From: Candidatus Competibacteraceae bacterium
GTDB lineage: Bacteria > Pseudomonadota > Gammaproteobacteria > Competibacterales > Competibacteraceae
Direction: 5' to 3'
NCBI GenBank assembly: GCA_020444985.1
Contig: JAGRHK010000099.1
Location: 1-6,402 of the forward strand
Length of the DNA: 6,402 bases
Shown here: piece after piece, positions 1 to 6,240 of the stretch
Numbering within the stretch: the stretch's first letter is position 1
Layout: each line of letters opens with the position of its first letter
Position numbers and translations under genes: made by a program
Notes under the pieces: generated by a model
What the model saw: the letters and a program-made list of their open reading frames with translations, nothing else
Databases searched by the model: none
Told to the model about the DNA's origin: nothing

Positions 1-1
1 C

Positions 2-895
2 CTATACCCGCACATGACGATTTTCGACAACATGGCCTTTGGTCTGAAACTGGCCAAGCAACAAGGCAGTGACGAAATCAAGGAGCGTGTGCACTGGGCG
101 GCAAAGATCCTGCAAATCGAGCACCTGCTGGATCGCCTGCCGAAGGAGTTGTCCGGTGGTCAGCGGCAACGCGTAGCCATTGGTCGGGCTATCGTGCGCA
201 AACCGGGGGTCTTCCTGTTTGATGAGCCGTTGTCCAATCTGGATGCGGCGCTACGGGTACAAACCCGGATCGAAATTTCCAAGCTGCATCATGATCTGGG
301 CGCCAGCATGATCTATGTCACCCACGATCAAGTGGAAGCCATGACCCTGGCGGATAAAATCGTGCTGCTAAATGCCGGTCAGGCCATGCTGGAAGATGGC
401 AGCATTGCCCAGGTTGGCCCCCCGCTGGAACTCTACCACCACCCAGTCAACCTGTTCGTCGCAGGCTTCATCGGCTCGCCCAAGATGAATTTCCTGCCTT
501 GCCGCTTGACGCAGATCGAAGCCACCCACGCCACCGTCACCCTACCGGATGGTACGATGGTACGCGCTGCGGTCGATGTTACGGACGCAAAACCCGACGA
601 TGCGGTAACGCTGGGTATTCGCCCTGAACATGTCACCCTGGGCGCCGACGTTGACAATACCATTCAGGCCGAGGTCGCCTACCTGGAGCATTTGGGCGAA
701 TCCACCTTCATCTACACCCAAGTGCAAGGGATCGAGAATCCAGTCATCTTGCGTCAAGAAGGCGATGTAATGGCGAAAATGGGGGACCGACTCACGCTCG
801 GCTTGGCAGCGCACCACTGCCATCTGTTCAATGAAAAAGGGCGGGCTTTCAAACGATTGATCGAGGCGACTGCTGAGACTCAGCCCATTATTTAA
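2..895 (+). CDS. Sugar ABC transporter ATP-binding protein, MalK/ThuK/UgpC type (5' partial)
   Basis: This is the cytoplasmic ATPase that powers a CUT1-family sugar importer. The reading frame is open to the left edge: the codons before the ATG at 14 read Leu-Tyr-Pro-His, which is the sequence just after the Q-loop in MalK, so that ATG is internal. Roughly 85 N-terminal residues, including Walker A, are missing. Counting from the Met at 14, the ABC signature LSGGQ is at residues 46-50, Walker B VFLFDEP at 66-72, the D-loop SNLD follows, and the H-loop His is at 104. A TOBE regulatory domain follows, with the LGIRPEH motif near 200-206. Similarity to E. coli MalK is high through GFIGSPKMNFLP (about 151-162). 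An extra stretch of about seven residues lies around residues 123-130, before IAQVG. The binding-protein gene starts 63 nt downstream on the same strand, so co-transcription is likely. Sucrose, trehalose or maltose are possible substrates; the ATPase alone cannot say which. Confidence 0.95.
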   Translation, partial: LYPHMTIFDNMAFGLKLAKQQGSDEIKERVHWAAKILQIEHLLDRLPKELSGGQRQRVAIGRAIVRKPGVFLFDEPLSNLDAALRVQTRIEISKLHHDLGASMIYVTHDQVEAMTLADKIVLLNAGQAMLEDGSIAQVGPPLELYHHPVNLFVAGFIGSPKMNFLPCRLTQIEATHATVTLPDGTMVRAAVDVTDAKPDDAVTLGIRPEHVTLGADVDNTIQAEVAYLEHLGESTFIYTQVQGIENPVILRQEGDVMAKMGDRLTLGLAAHHCHLFNEKGRAFKRLIEATAETQPII

Positions 896-958
896 TAACC
901 GGGTTGGATCCAAAGTGGATCACTCTCCCAAGTCAATTACCCTTTTCATGGACGCGCT

Positions 959-2233
959 ATGATGATGCACGCAACTTTATCGGCTTTATTTTTGGGCGCG
1001 CTACTGACCGTTTCACTCCCCGCCTCGGCGGTGAACTTGACTATTTCCTGCGGTACGGTCGGTCAGGAGCGGGATTTCTGCGAGCAGGCCACCAGCGCCT
1101 GGGCCAAGGAAACCGGTCACCAAGTCACGCTGGCTACCCCTCCCAAAAGAAGTAACGAACGCTTTTTTCAGTATTTGATCGATCTGGGCCAAGGCGATAG
1201 TCGTATCGATGTATACCAGATCGATATCATCTGGACCGGCTTGATGGCCAAGCATTTTGTCGATCTGAAACAGTACCTCAGCCAAGCCGACATCGAGCAG
1301 AACTTCCCGGCTATTGTGGCGAACAATACGGTCGATGGTCATCTGGTGGGCATGCCTTGGTTCACCGATGTGGGTTTGATGTACTACCGCAAGGATCTGC
1401 TGGAAAAATACGGATTATCGGCCCCAAAGGACTGGTCGGAATTGATCGATACCGCACTGTATATCCAGACCCAAGAGCGCAAGGCGGGCCGCGCAGAGAT
1501 GTGGGGCTATGTCTTTCAGGGTGCTGCCTACGAAGGTTTGAGCTGTAATGCACTGGAATGGATCGCCGCTTATGATGGTGGCACGGTGGTCGATATGGAA
1601 GGCGCCATCACCATCGACAACCCTCAGGCAATCCTGGCCATTGCCCGGGCGGCGAGCTGGATCGATACGGTCGCACCGCCACAAGTGCTTTCCTTTAACG
1701 AGGAAGATGCGTACCAGATGTTTCAATCAGGCAACGCCGTATTCATGCGCAACTGGCCCTTTGCGTGGGCACTGCTCAACGCCAAGGACAGTCCAGTAGC
1801 GACTAAAATCGGTGCATTAACGCTACCACAAGGTGGCGCTAAAGGGTTTCCCGCCAGTGTCTTGGGTGGCTGGCAACTGGCCGTCTCCAAATATTCCAAG
1901 CACCCGGAAGTAGCCGCTGATCTGGTGCGTTATCTGACCAGCGAAACCGTCCAGAAACAGCGTGCTATCGGGGGTGCCTATCCGCCAACCATCATGCGCC
2001 TGTATGATGATCCCGAAATCCTGGCGGCCACGCCATTTTTAGCCAAGATGCGGCCCGCCATGCAGGATGCAGTGGCCCGTCCTGTTCCACAAACCGGTAC
2101 AGATTACATGGCGGTAACGACCCATTTCTGGGAAGCGGTACATAAGGTGCTTCAGGGACAAGGAACGGCAACGAGCAATTTGCAGATACTGGAAAACCGA
2201 TTGCGCCACGTTAAATTCCGTGGTGGCTGGTAG
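959..2233 (+). CDS. Sugar ABC transporter substrate-binding protein (SBP family 1, ThuE/AglE-like)
   Basis: This 424-residue protein looks like the periplasmic binding protein that delivers an alpha-glucoside to an ABC importer. Residues 1-24 form a signal peptide with a hydrophobic core and an Ala-Ser-Ala cleavage site before Val25. Its n-region has no Lys or Arg, which is unusual. Mature Cys31 and Cys41 (SCG...FCEQ) are placed as in the ThuE/AglE group, where a disulfide is expected. Other family features are the DVYQIDIIW segment, MPWFTDVGLMYYRKDLL, a YEGLSCNALEW block and the C-lobe GGWQLAVSKYSKHPEVA. The length is normal for the family. The start is the first of three consecutive ATGs; the frame upstream has a stop at 896-898 and no other start codon. 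A weak GGA lies 6 nt before it. ThuE-type systems are known to carry trehalose, maltose and sucrose; the neighbouring porin and amylosucrase favour sucrose here, which is inference. No permease follows. Confidence 0.93.
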   Translation: MMMHATLSALFLGALLTVSLPASAVNLTISCGTVGQERDFCEQATSAWAKETGHQVTLATPPKRSNERFFQYLIDLGQGDSRIDVYQIDIIWTGLMAKHFVDLKQYLSQADIEQNFPAIVANNTVDGHLVGMPWFTDVGLMYYRKDLLEKYGLSAPKDWSELIDTALYIQTQERKAGRAEMWGYVFQGAAYEGLSCNALEWIAAYDGGTVVDMEGAITIDNPQAILAIARAASWIDTVAPPQVLSFNEEDAYQMFQSGNAVFMRNWPFAWALLNAKDSPVATKIGALTLPQGGAKGFPASVLGGWQLAVSKYSKHPEVAADLVRYLTSETVQKQRAIGGAYPPTIMRLYDDPEILAATPFLAKMRPAMQDAVARPVPQTGTDYMAVTTHFWEAVHKVLQGQGTATSNLQILENRLRHVKFRGGW

Positions 2234-2355
2234 CCGCAGTGATTCGATATGCCCACAGCGCTTGCCAGCACCTGCTACAACCGCATGTACCTGCAATCGC
2301 TGTGGGCGCAACGGTCTGCGGCTACTCACCCATTCATCGTGGCTAGCCGCGTTGC
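2230..2355. repeat. Nested and alternative inverted repeats at a convergent gene junction
   Basis: Three inverted repeats occupy the gap between two converging genes. An outer perfect 10-bp pair is GTAGCCGCAG (2230-2239) with CTGCGGCTAC (2316-2325). An inner perfect 10-bp pair is GCCCACAGCG (2251-2260) with CGCTGTGGGC (2298-2307), continued by TTGC/GCAA (2262-2265 with 2293-2296). A third pair joins GCAAC plus GCGGCTA (2308-2312 and 2318-2324, with a 5-nt bulge) to TAGCCGCGTTGC (2344-2355), and so competes with the outer pair. A near-palindrome, CGTGGCTAGCCGCG, lies at 2338-2351. The left arm overlaps the last codons of the binding-protein gene. The simplest role is transcription termination for one or both genes, but no T-tract follows on either strand. 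It could instead be a degenerate palindromic repeat element. Confidence 0.8.
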
Positions 2356-2360
2356 TCGAT

Positions 2361-4007
2361 TTAGAACCAGGTTTCCATCTGCACTCCGAATAACCAATGA
2401 TCCGTCCCGTCCCAGGTGGTTAAGGAGAATTGATCGGAATCTATGGAGTCGCCGTAATTGAAACCGTTCAGATTATCATCCCAGGTGAGATAGGAGATGA
2501 AGCCACGCAACGCTGGGCGCTGAAAGAAACCAGCGTCGGTATCGAGATTGAAGGTTGGCGCCAGAGTGAATTTATAGAAACTACCACTGGCTTTGGTTTT
2601 GCCATTGGAGCCGGAGCGAGAACCCGTATCGAGATCCTGATATTGATAGCTGGCCTCATACGCCATCATGAAATTTTTGGTAATGGGTTGTTCGAGACGC
2701 AGATTGAGGGAGGCCCAACTGTATTTATCTCCCTTATAGAAGAGGTCTTTGCTGTATTGCGCCATCAAAGCGGGGGCAATCCGCCAGTGATCGTTGATCG
2801 GCGTTACCCCAAAGGTGTAAAAGCGGACGCTTTGGGCATTTTTGGTTAGGTCGCCGCGACTGCCGATGGCTTTGGGTTCAGCGCCCAAACCATAGCCATA
2901 AATGATTCCAGTCTTGGAAAAGCCTTGGCCTTGAGAATACCCGTAGAAATCGGGTCGGCTATGGCCAACTAAGATGTGGCCGCCACTTTCCGCTGCTTTA
3001 GTCTCCGGTATGGAGACGCGCTCGTCATTACTAGCAGCCCATAGGCCAGACAACATGAACTGCCAAGGGCCTAGATAGTTGTTACTGGATGCGATATAGC
3101 TCTGAACTTCTTCGTTCGTGGGATCGATCGTGCCAAAATTCCGTGCGTACAAGGTTAGATTGGTTGACCAATCTTCAGTCGGTTTGACATCGTAAATCCC
3201 AGCACCGGTACCTGCCAGGAAGATGATGTCTGAATCGTAGAAGTGAATATCGAAGTTATTCCGATCGAAGCGTTTGCCAGCCCATAGCACAGCATCCTTA
3301 AAAACATTGGAGTTGGAAAAGCTTTGCAGATTGCCAAGTTCTGCAAAGAGCTGACGGACATTTACACCACTCTCATCAGAAGTCCAATCGTTGTTGGTTC
3401 GCACTCCGTCGGCGATCATCAACCGATACTTGGAATAGGCGCCGCTTTCGTGGGTGATCTTGCTGTCAAAGACCGCTTCCACATATTTATCGGGTTCTAC
3501 CCCCAACCGTCCAATGGGGCCACCAATATCACCTGCGGGCGTCATATAAGGACCGACTTCCTTGACGTTATGACCGGAATCGTCGGTCAGGAAGCCCGCC
3601 CGCGCGTAACCATGGAAGGAAAACTCAGGTCCTCCAGTATCCTTGCTCTTTGTTGCTGCTTCCCGAGCGGCTACTTCTTGTGCTTGGATTTCCGCTTGCT
3701 TAGCCTGGATTTCTGCTTGCTTGGCCTGGATGTCGGCTTGTTGGGCTTGAATTTCGGCTTGCTTGGTCTTGGTTCTGCCCGTCAGAGTCCGTGATTCGGC
3801 TTTTTTAGCTTGTTCCTCGGCGCGCTGGGCGCGTTGCTCAGCCTTCTGCGCCTTGTTTTCCGCTTGGGAAGCACGTCTTTCCGCTTGTTCCATGCGTTTC
3901 TCCAACTCCTCAAGCCGCTTTAATAAAGCATCTGTGTCTGCAGCATGGGATGGAGTCCCTGTCATGAGTGCCAGCGCAATACCAGTACCTAGTGCGGATT
4001 TTTTCAT
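2361..4007 (-). CDS. scrY: Sucrose porin ScrY (LamB/maltoporin family) with extended N-terminal coiled coil
   Basis: This 548-residue outer-membrane protein should form a trimeric, sucrose-permeable barrel. Residues 1-22 are a signal peptide (MKKSALGTG...PSHA). Residues of about 25-120 are a coiled coil: Leu28, Leu32, Leu35 and Met39 lead into about ten heptads with Ala at both core positions. The LamB-type barrel starts near FSFHGYARAGF (129-139) and ends in GVQMETWF, with a C-terminal Phe as expected for a beta-barrel protein. The constriction loop L3 reads RNNFDIHFYDSDIIF. Asn251, Asp260 and Phe263 have the same spacing as ScrY Asn192, Asp201 and Phe204, the residues that separate ScrY from maltoporin (Arg, Tyr and Asp there). 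The ATG at 4007 is preferred because GGGAG lies 9 nt upstream; an in-frame ATG at 4013 is only 3 nt from it. Enteric ScrY is about 505 residues, and the surplus here is mostly in the coiled coil. The gene lies downstream of amylosucrase on the same strand. By eye it is less GC-rich than its neighbours. Confidence 0.95.
   Translation of the reverse strand: MKKSALGTGIALALMTGTPSHAADTDALLKRLEELEKRMEQAERRASQAENKAQKAEQRAQRAEEQAKKAESRTLTGRTKTKQAEIQAQQADIQAKQAEIQAKQAEIQAQEVAAREAATKSKDTGGPEFSFHGYARAGFLTDDSGHNVKEVGPYMTPAGDIGGPIGRLGVEPDKYVEAVFDSKITHESGAYSKYRLMIADGVRTNNDWTSDESGVNVRQLFAELGNLQSFSNSNVFKDAVLWAGKRFDRNNFDIHFYDSDIIFLAGTGAGIYDVKPTEDWSTNLTLYARNFGTIDPTNEEVQSYIASSNNYLGPWQFMLSGLWAASNDERVSIPETKAAESGGHILVGHSRPDFYGYSQGQGFSKTGIIYGYGLGAEPKAIGSRGDLTKNAQSVRFYTFGVTPINDHWRIAPALMAQYSKDLFYKGDKYSWASLNLRLEQPITKNFMMAYEASYQYQDLDTGSRSGSNGKTKASGSFYKFTLAPTFNLDTDAGFFQRPALRGFISYLTWDDNLNGFNYGDSIDSDQFSLTTWDGTDHWLFGVQMETWF
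3682..3765 (-). repeat. Four 21-bp tandem repeats inside scrY (heptad-coding)
   Basis: Four consecutive 21-bp units lie at 3682-3702, 3703-3723, 3724-3744 and 3745-3765. They differ by a few bases, for example gcttggatttccgcttgctt against gcctggatttctgcttgctt. On the minus strand each unit encodes a seven-residue block of the form QAEIQAK, giving four near-identical heptads at about residues 84-111 of the porin. A more diverged run of the same heptad periodicity lies upstream in the gene (about 3801-3884, heptads such as AEQRAQR). The unit length is one heptad, so gain or loss of units keeps both frame and coiled-coil register. Copy number could therefore vary between strains by slippage. Confidence 0.9.
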
Positions 4008-4016
4008 AATCATTTT

Positions 4017-4021
4017 CTCCC
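4017..4021 (-). promoter_or_regulatory. Ribosome binding site of scrY
   Basis: On the minus strand GGGAG is followed by AAA and then ATG (4013), and then by ATT ATG (4007). Spacing from GGGAG is 3 nt to the first ATG and 9 nt to the second. The second spacing is normal and the first is too tight, so this site favours the 4007 start, which also gives a typical Met-Lys-Lys signal peptide. Confidence 0.7.
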
Positions 4022-4027
4022 ATTCTT

Positions 4028-4056
4028 ATTATGGAAATGAGGTGTTGTGTTGTAAT
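4028..4056 (-). promoter_or_regulatory. Possible scrY promoter in an AT-rich leader
   Basis: Within the AT-rich 4014-4137 gap, the minus strand shows ATTACA (4056-4051, four of six matches to the -35 consensus), a 17-nt spacer, and CATAAT (4033-4028, five of six matches to the -10 consensus). Transcription would start close to the ribosome binding site and give a very short leader, which weakens the case. No clear terminator hairpin was seen after the amylosucrase stop, so read-through from amylosucrase into scrY is also possible. Confidence 0.25.
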
Positions 4057-4137
4057 TGAACAAGAATAAAAGCAATAAAATTGTAATACTAACAGTGCTT
4101 ATGGAAAACACCGTTCTGGATATTTATCGCAACACAT

Positions 4138-6102
4138 TCAATCCTCGGGAACCTGCTCCAGCCACAGCGCTTGGTAGGGTTCGAGTTTCAAATCCGACCA
4201 GCTATCGAGCGACTGTTCTTCCAGGCGGTTGATCAGCTCTCCGGTAAATCCCATGTCGTGGACCCGGTGGCGGGGCACGGTCTGGTCATGTTCGCTAAAG
4301 TTGGCCAGCACTAACAATTTCCCGCGTGCGCTGGCGCGGATCAACCCAAAAACCTGCTCGTTGTGCGTCCAGACCGCGTAACAGCGCGCCTGAGCATGTA
4401 GATTCAGAGTGTGTTTAGCCGTTTGAATCATGCTGCGGATGGCCTGGAAGATCCGGGCGGTGAGCGTCTGCCAGTCATGCCGCTGCTCGGCCTGATGCCA
4501 ATCCATGAAGGGGCGATGCGCCCAGCGATTGTCGTCGGCGAGGTTCGGGTCATCCTGATAACTAGGATCGTTCAGCAAGCCCAGCTCATCACCCATATAG
4601 ATCATGGGGATGCCATTGAAAGCCAGAATCATGGCGTGCAGCAACAGGATGCGGCGCACCGCCAGATCGGTTTCCTGCCAATTGTGTTGCTCCGCTGCGG
4701 CTTCCAATCCCGCCAGAGATGCCAGGGCGCCGCTGATCCGCCGGTCGCCGGTTTTGGGGTTGTATTGGAAAGTCATGCCACGAGCGAAGGCGCCGGGAAA
4801 ACGACCGCTGTAAAAATCGCTGAGAAAGGCGCGGTGCAGGAAACCGGATAGGCCAACCGCTGCGGCGTCCTCGTCACGCACCGCCCAGCCGATATCGTCA
4901 TGGCAACGGATGTAAGTCAGCCAGGCGCAACCGACGGGCGTATCCGGCATGTTCTGCAAGGCGTGTGTCATCAACACCACGCGGCGCTCGGCCAGGCTGC
5001 TCCACAGCAGCACCATCAGCGAATTGTGGTAGGCAATCTCGCACTCCCTGTTGGTAGCCGCGCCCAGCCCCAGGTAGGGAAGCAGCTGGTCGGGCGAGAC
5101 GATCGCTTCGGCTTTGAACAACAAGCCGGGGGCAGCGATCCGGGTCAGCGCCCGGAATGCCTGTAAAATCGCATGCGCTTCGGGCTGATTCTGACAGTCG
5201 GTTCCCAGACGCTTCCACAGGAAGGCAACGGCATCCAGGCGCAGAATCTCCACCCCCTGATTGGCTAGAAACAGCATGATGTCCAGCATCTCGGCCAAAA
5301 CCGCTGGATTGGCGTAGTTCAGATCCCACTGATACTCGTTGAACGTGGTCCACACCCAACGCTGGCAACTGTCGTAAAAAGTGAAATTACCCGGCGCGAA
5401 ATCGGGAAAGACTTCGGGCAAGGTCATTTCATATTGATCCGGCATCACCCGGTTGGGAAACATGTAGTAGTAGTCTTGATAAGTTGGATCGCCGGCTACA
5501 GCCTGGCGTGCCCACTCATGTTCTTTTGCGGTGTGGTTGCACACCAGATCGATACACAGACTGATGCCTTCCTGGCGCAGTGCTGCCGTCAGTTCGCGCA
5601 AGTCTTCCAAGGTGCCGTAAGCAGAATTAACCTCGCGGTAATCCAGTACGGCATAACCGCCATCATTGGCTCCGGGGCGCGGTTTGAGCAGCGGCATCAG
5701 GTGCAGGTAAGTGACCCCGAGTTCCTTCAGATACGGAATCCTGTTCCTGACACCCGCCAGGTCGCCGGCGAAACGGTCCACATAGCAGACATAACCGATC
5801 ATGTTGGGCTGCTGAAACCAGTCGGGTGCACTCACCCGCCGCAGGTCGAGCAGGCGCAATGCCTCCGGCCGGCTGGCGTAGGCCCGGGCCACGATGCTCA
5901 GCAGGTTTTCGAGATGCGCGGCAAAGTCCGGGCGCTCGCCGTACAGCTTCATCAAGGGCCTCAGCACATCCGGTAGGTACAGATCGAACCGAATGCGGAA
6001 GATGGCCTGTTCCAGAGATTCCATCTGGTCCAGGGAACCTGTTAGCAGGCGATCGAATAACCGGTTCTGATCGGCTTCGTCGAAAAGCGACGGATTGTTC
6101 AT
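4138..6102 (-). CDS. Amylosucrase (GH13, EC 2.4.1.4)
   Basis: Amylosucrase transfers the glucosyl unit of sucrose to an alpha-1,4-glucan and releases fructose. From the ATG at 6102 the protein has 654 residues; the Neisseria polysaccharea enzyme has 636. A helical N-terminal domain precedes the (beta/alpha)8 barrel, and a small beta domain closes the C-terminus. Conserved blocks include YVCYVDRFAGDL, NDGGYAV with Asp147, region I DLVCNHT (185-191), ILRLDAVAFLWK with nucleophile Asp290, FKAEAIV with acid/base Glu332, RCHDDIGW with Asp402, and DDNRWAHRP with Arg526. Asp147 and Arg526 match the Asp144-Arg509 salt bridge of the -1 subsite. This supports amylosucrase over general amylases and over sucrose hydrolase. 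There is no signal peptide, so the enzyme is probably cytoplasmic. An in-frame ATG at 6135 would add 11 residues but has no ribosome binding site. Small insertions relative to the Neisseria enzyme lie near residues 343-352 and 468-480. It is divergent from the fructokinase gene, which would handle the released fructose. Confidence 0.95.
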   Translation of the reverse strand: MNNPSLFDEADQNRLFDRLLTGSLDQMESLEQAIFRIRFDLYLPDVLRPLMKLYGERPDFAAHLENLLSIVARAYASRPEALRLLDLRRVSAPDWFQQPNMIGYVCYVDRFAGDLAGVRNRIPYLKELGVTYLHLMPLLKPRPGANDGGYAVLDYREVNSAYGTLEDLRELTAALRQEGISLCIDLVCNHTAKEHEWARQAVAGDPTYQDYYYMFPNRVMPDQYEMTLPEVFPDFAPGNFTFYDSCQRWVWTTFNEYQWDLNYANPAVLAEMLDIMLFLANQGVEILRLDAVAFLWKRLGTDCQNQPEAHAILQAFRALTRIAAPGLLFKAEAIVSPDQLLPYLGLGAATNRECEIAYHNSLMVLLWSSLAERRVVLMTHALQNMPDTPVGCAWLTYIRCHDDIGWAVRDEDAAAVGLSGFLHRAFLSDFYSGRFPGAFARGMTFQYNPKTGDRRISGALASLAGLEAAAEQHNWQETDLAVRRILLLHAMILAFNGIPMIYMGDELGLLNDPSYQDDPNLADDNRWAHRPFMDWHQAEQRHDWQTLTARIFQAIRSMIQTAKHTLNLHAQARCYAVWTHNEQVFGLIRASARGKLLVLANFSEHDQTVPRHRVHDMGFTGELINRLEEQSLDSWSDLKLEPYQALWLEQVPED

Positions 6103-6240
6103 GTTTTTTTCCACGGGTAATGGCGTGCCCATCATTGTGGGCGTATGGAACTACACTATTTAAGACTAAATGCCCTGTCCAGCGTGTAAAGATGCTCGGA
6201 TGACAATTCTCAAATTCTTTCTGGGGCGAGAAACCGCAAC
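6103..6240. promoter_or_regulatory. Divergent intergenic region between amylosucrase and fructokinase
   Basis: This 138-nt region must hold the start signals for the two divergent genes. A short inverted repeat, GCCCA (6127-6131) with TGGGC (6138-6142), surrounds the alternative amylosucrase ATGs. On the minus strand TTTACA (6190-6185) and TTGTCA (6206-6201) each match five of six bases of the -35 consensus, but neither has a convincing -10 box at the right distance. No strong LacI- or GntR-type operator palindrome was recognised. The promoter function is inferred from gene orientation rather than seen. Confidence 0.4.
6110..6114 (-). promoter_or_regulatory. Weak ribosome binding site favouring the 6102 start of amylosucrase
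   Basis: The minus strand carries GTGGA, an A-tract and a C before the ATG at 6102, leaving about 7 nt between GGA and the start codon. The alternative ATGs at 6135 and 6132 are preceded by a pyrimidine-rich CGCCCACA with no Shine-Dalgarno match. The evidence is modest but consistent with Met at 6102. Confidence 0.45.

Noticed and set aside
904..913. Perfect 10-bp palindrome TTGGATCCAA, next to AACCGGGTT (897-905), upstream of the binding-protein gene
   Set aside because: Short palindromes of this size occur by chance and no known operator was recognised. There is no promoter-like sequence in the 63-nt gap to go with it.
2230..2325. Nested repeats considered as an integron attC site
   Set aside because: The arms lack the conserved GTTRRRY and RYYYAAC core ends, and no integron cassette context is present.
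3324..3794. Plus-strand frame of 156 codons with a Leu/Gly-rich repetitive end, antisense to scrY
   Set aside because: The repetitive tail is the reverse complement of the 21-bp heptad repeats; the porin on the minus strand explains the sequence.
5434..5976. Plus-strand open frame of 180 codons antisense to amylosucrase
   Set aside because: The opposite strand encodes a full amylosucrase with all catalytic motifs, and the antisense peptide shows no recognisable domain or credible ribosome binding site. The long frame follows from GC-rich coding.
6059..6066. AACCGGTT palindrome resembling a LacI-family operator core
   Set aside because: It lies inside the amylosucrase coding sequence, is only 8 bp, has no symmetric flanks, and is explained by Asn-Arg-Leu codons.
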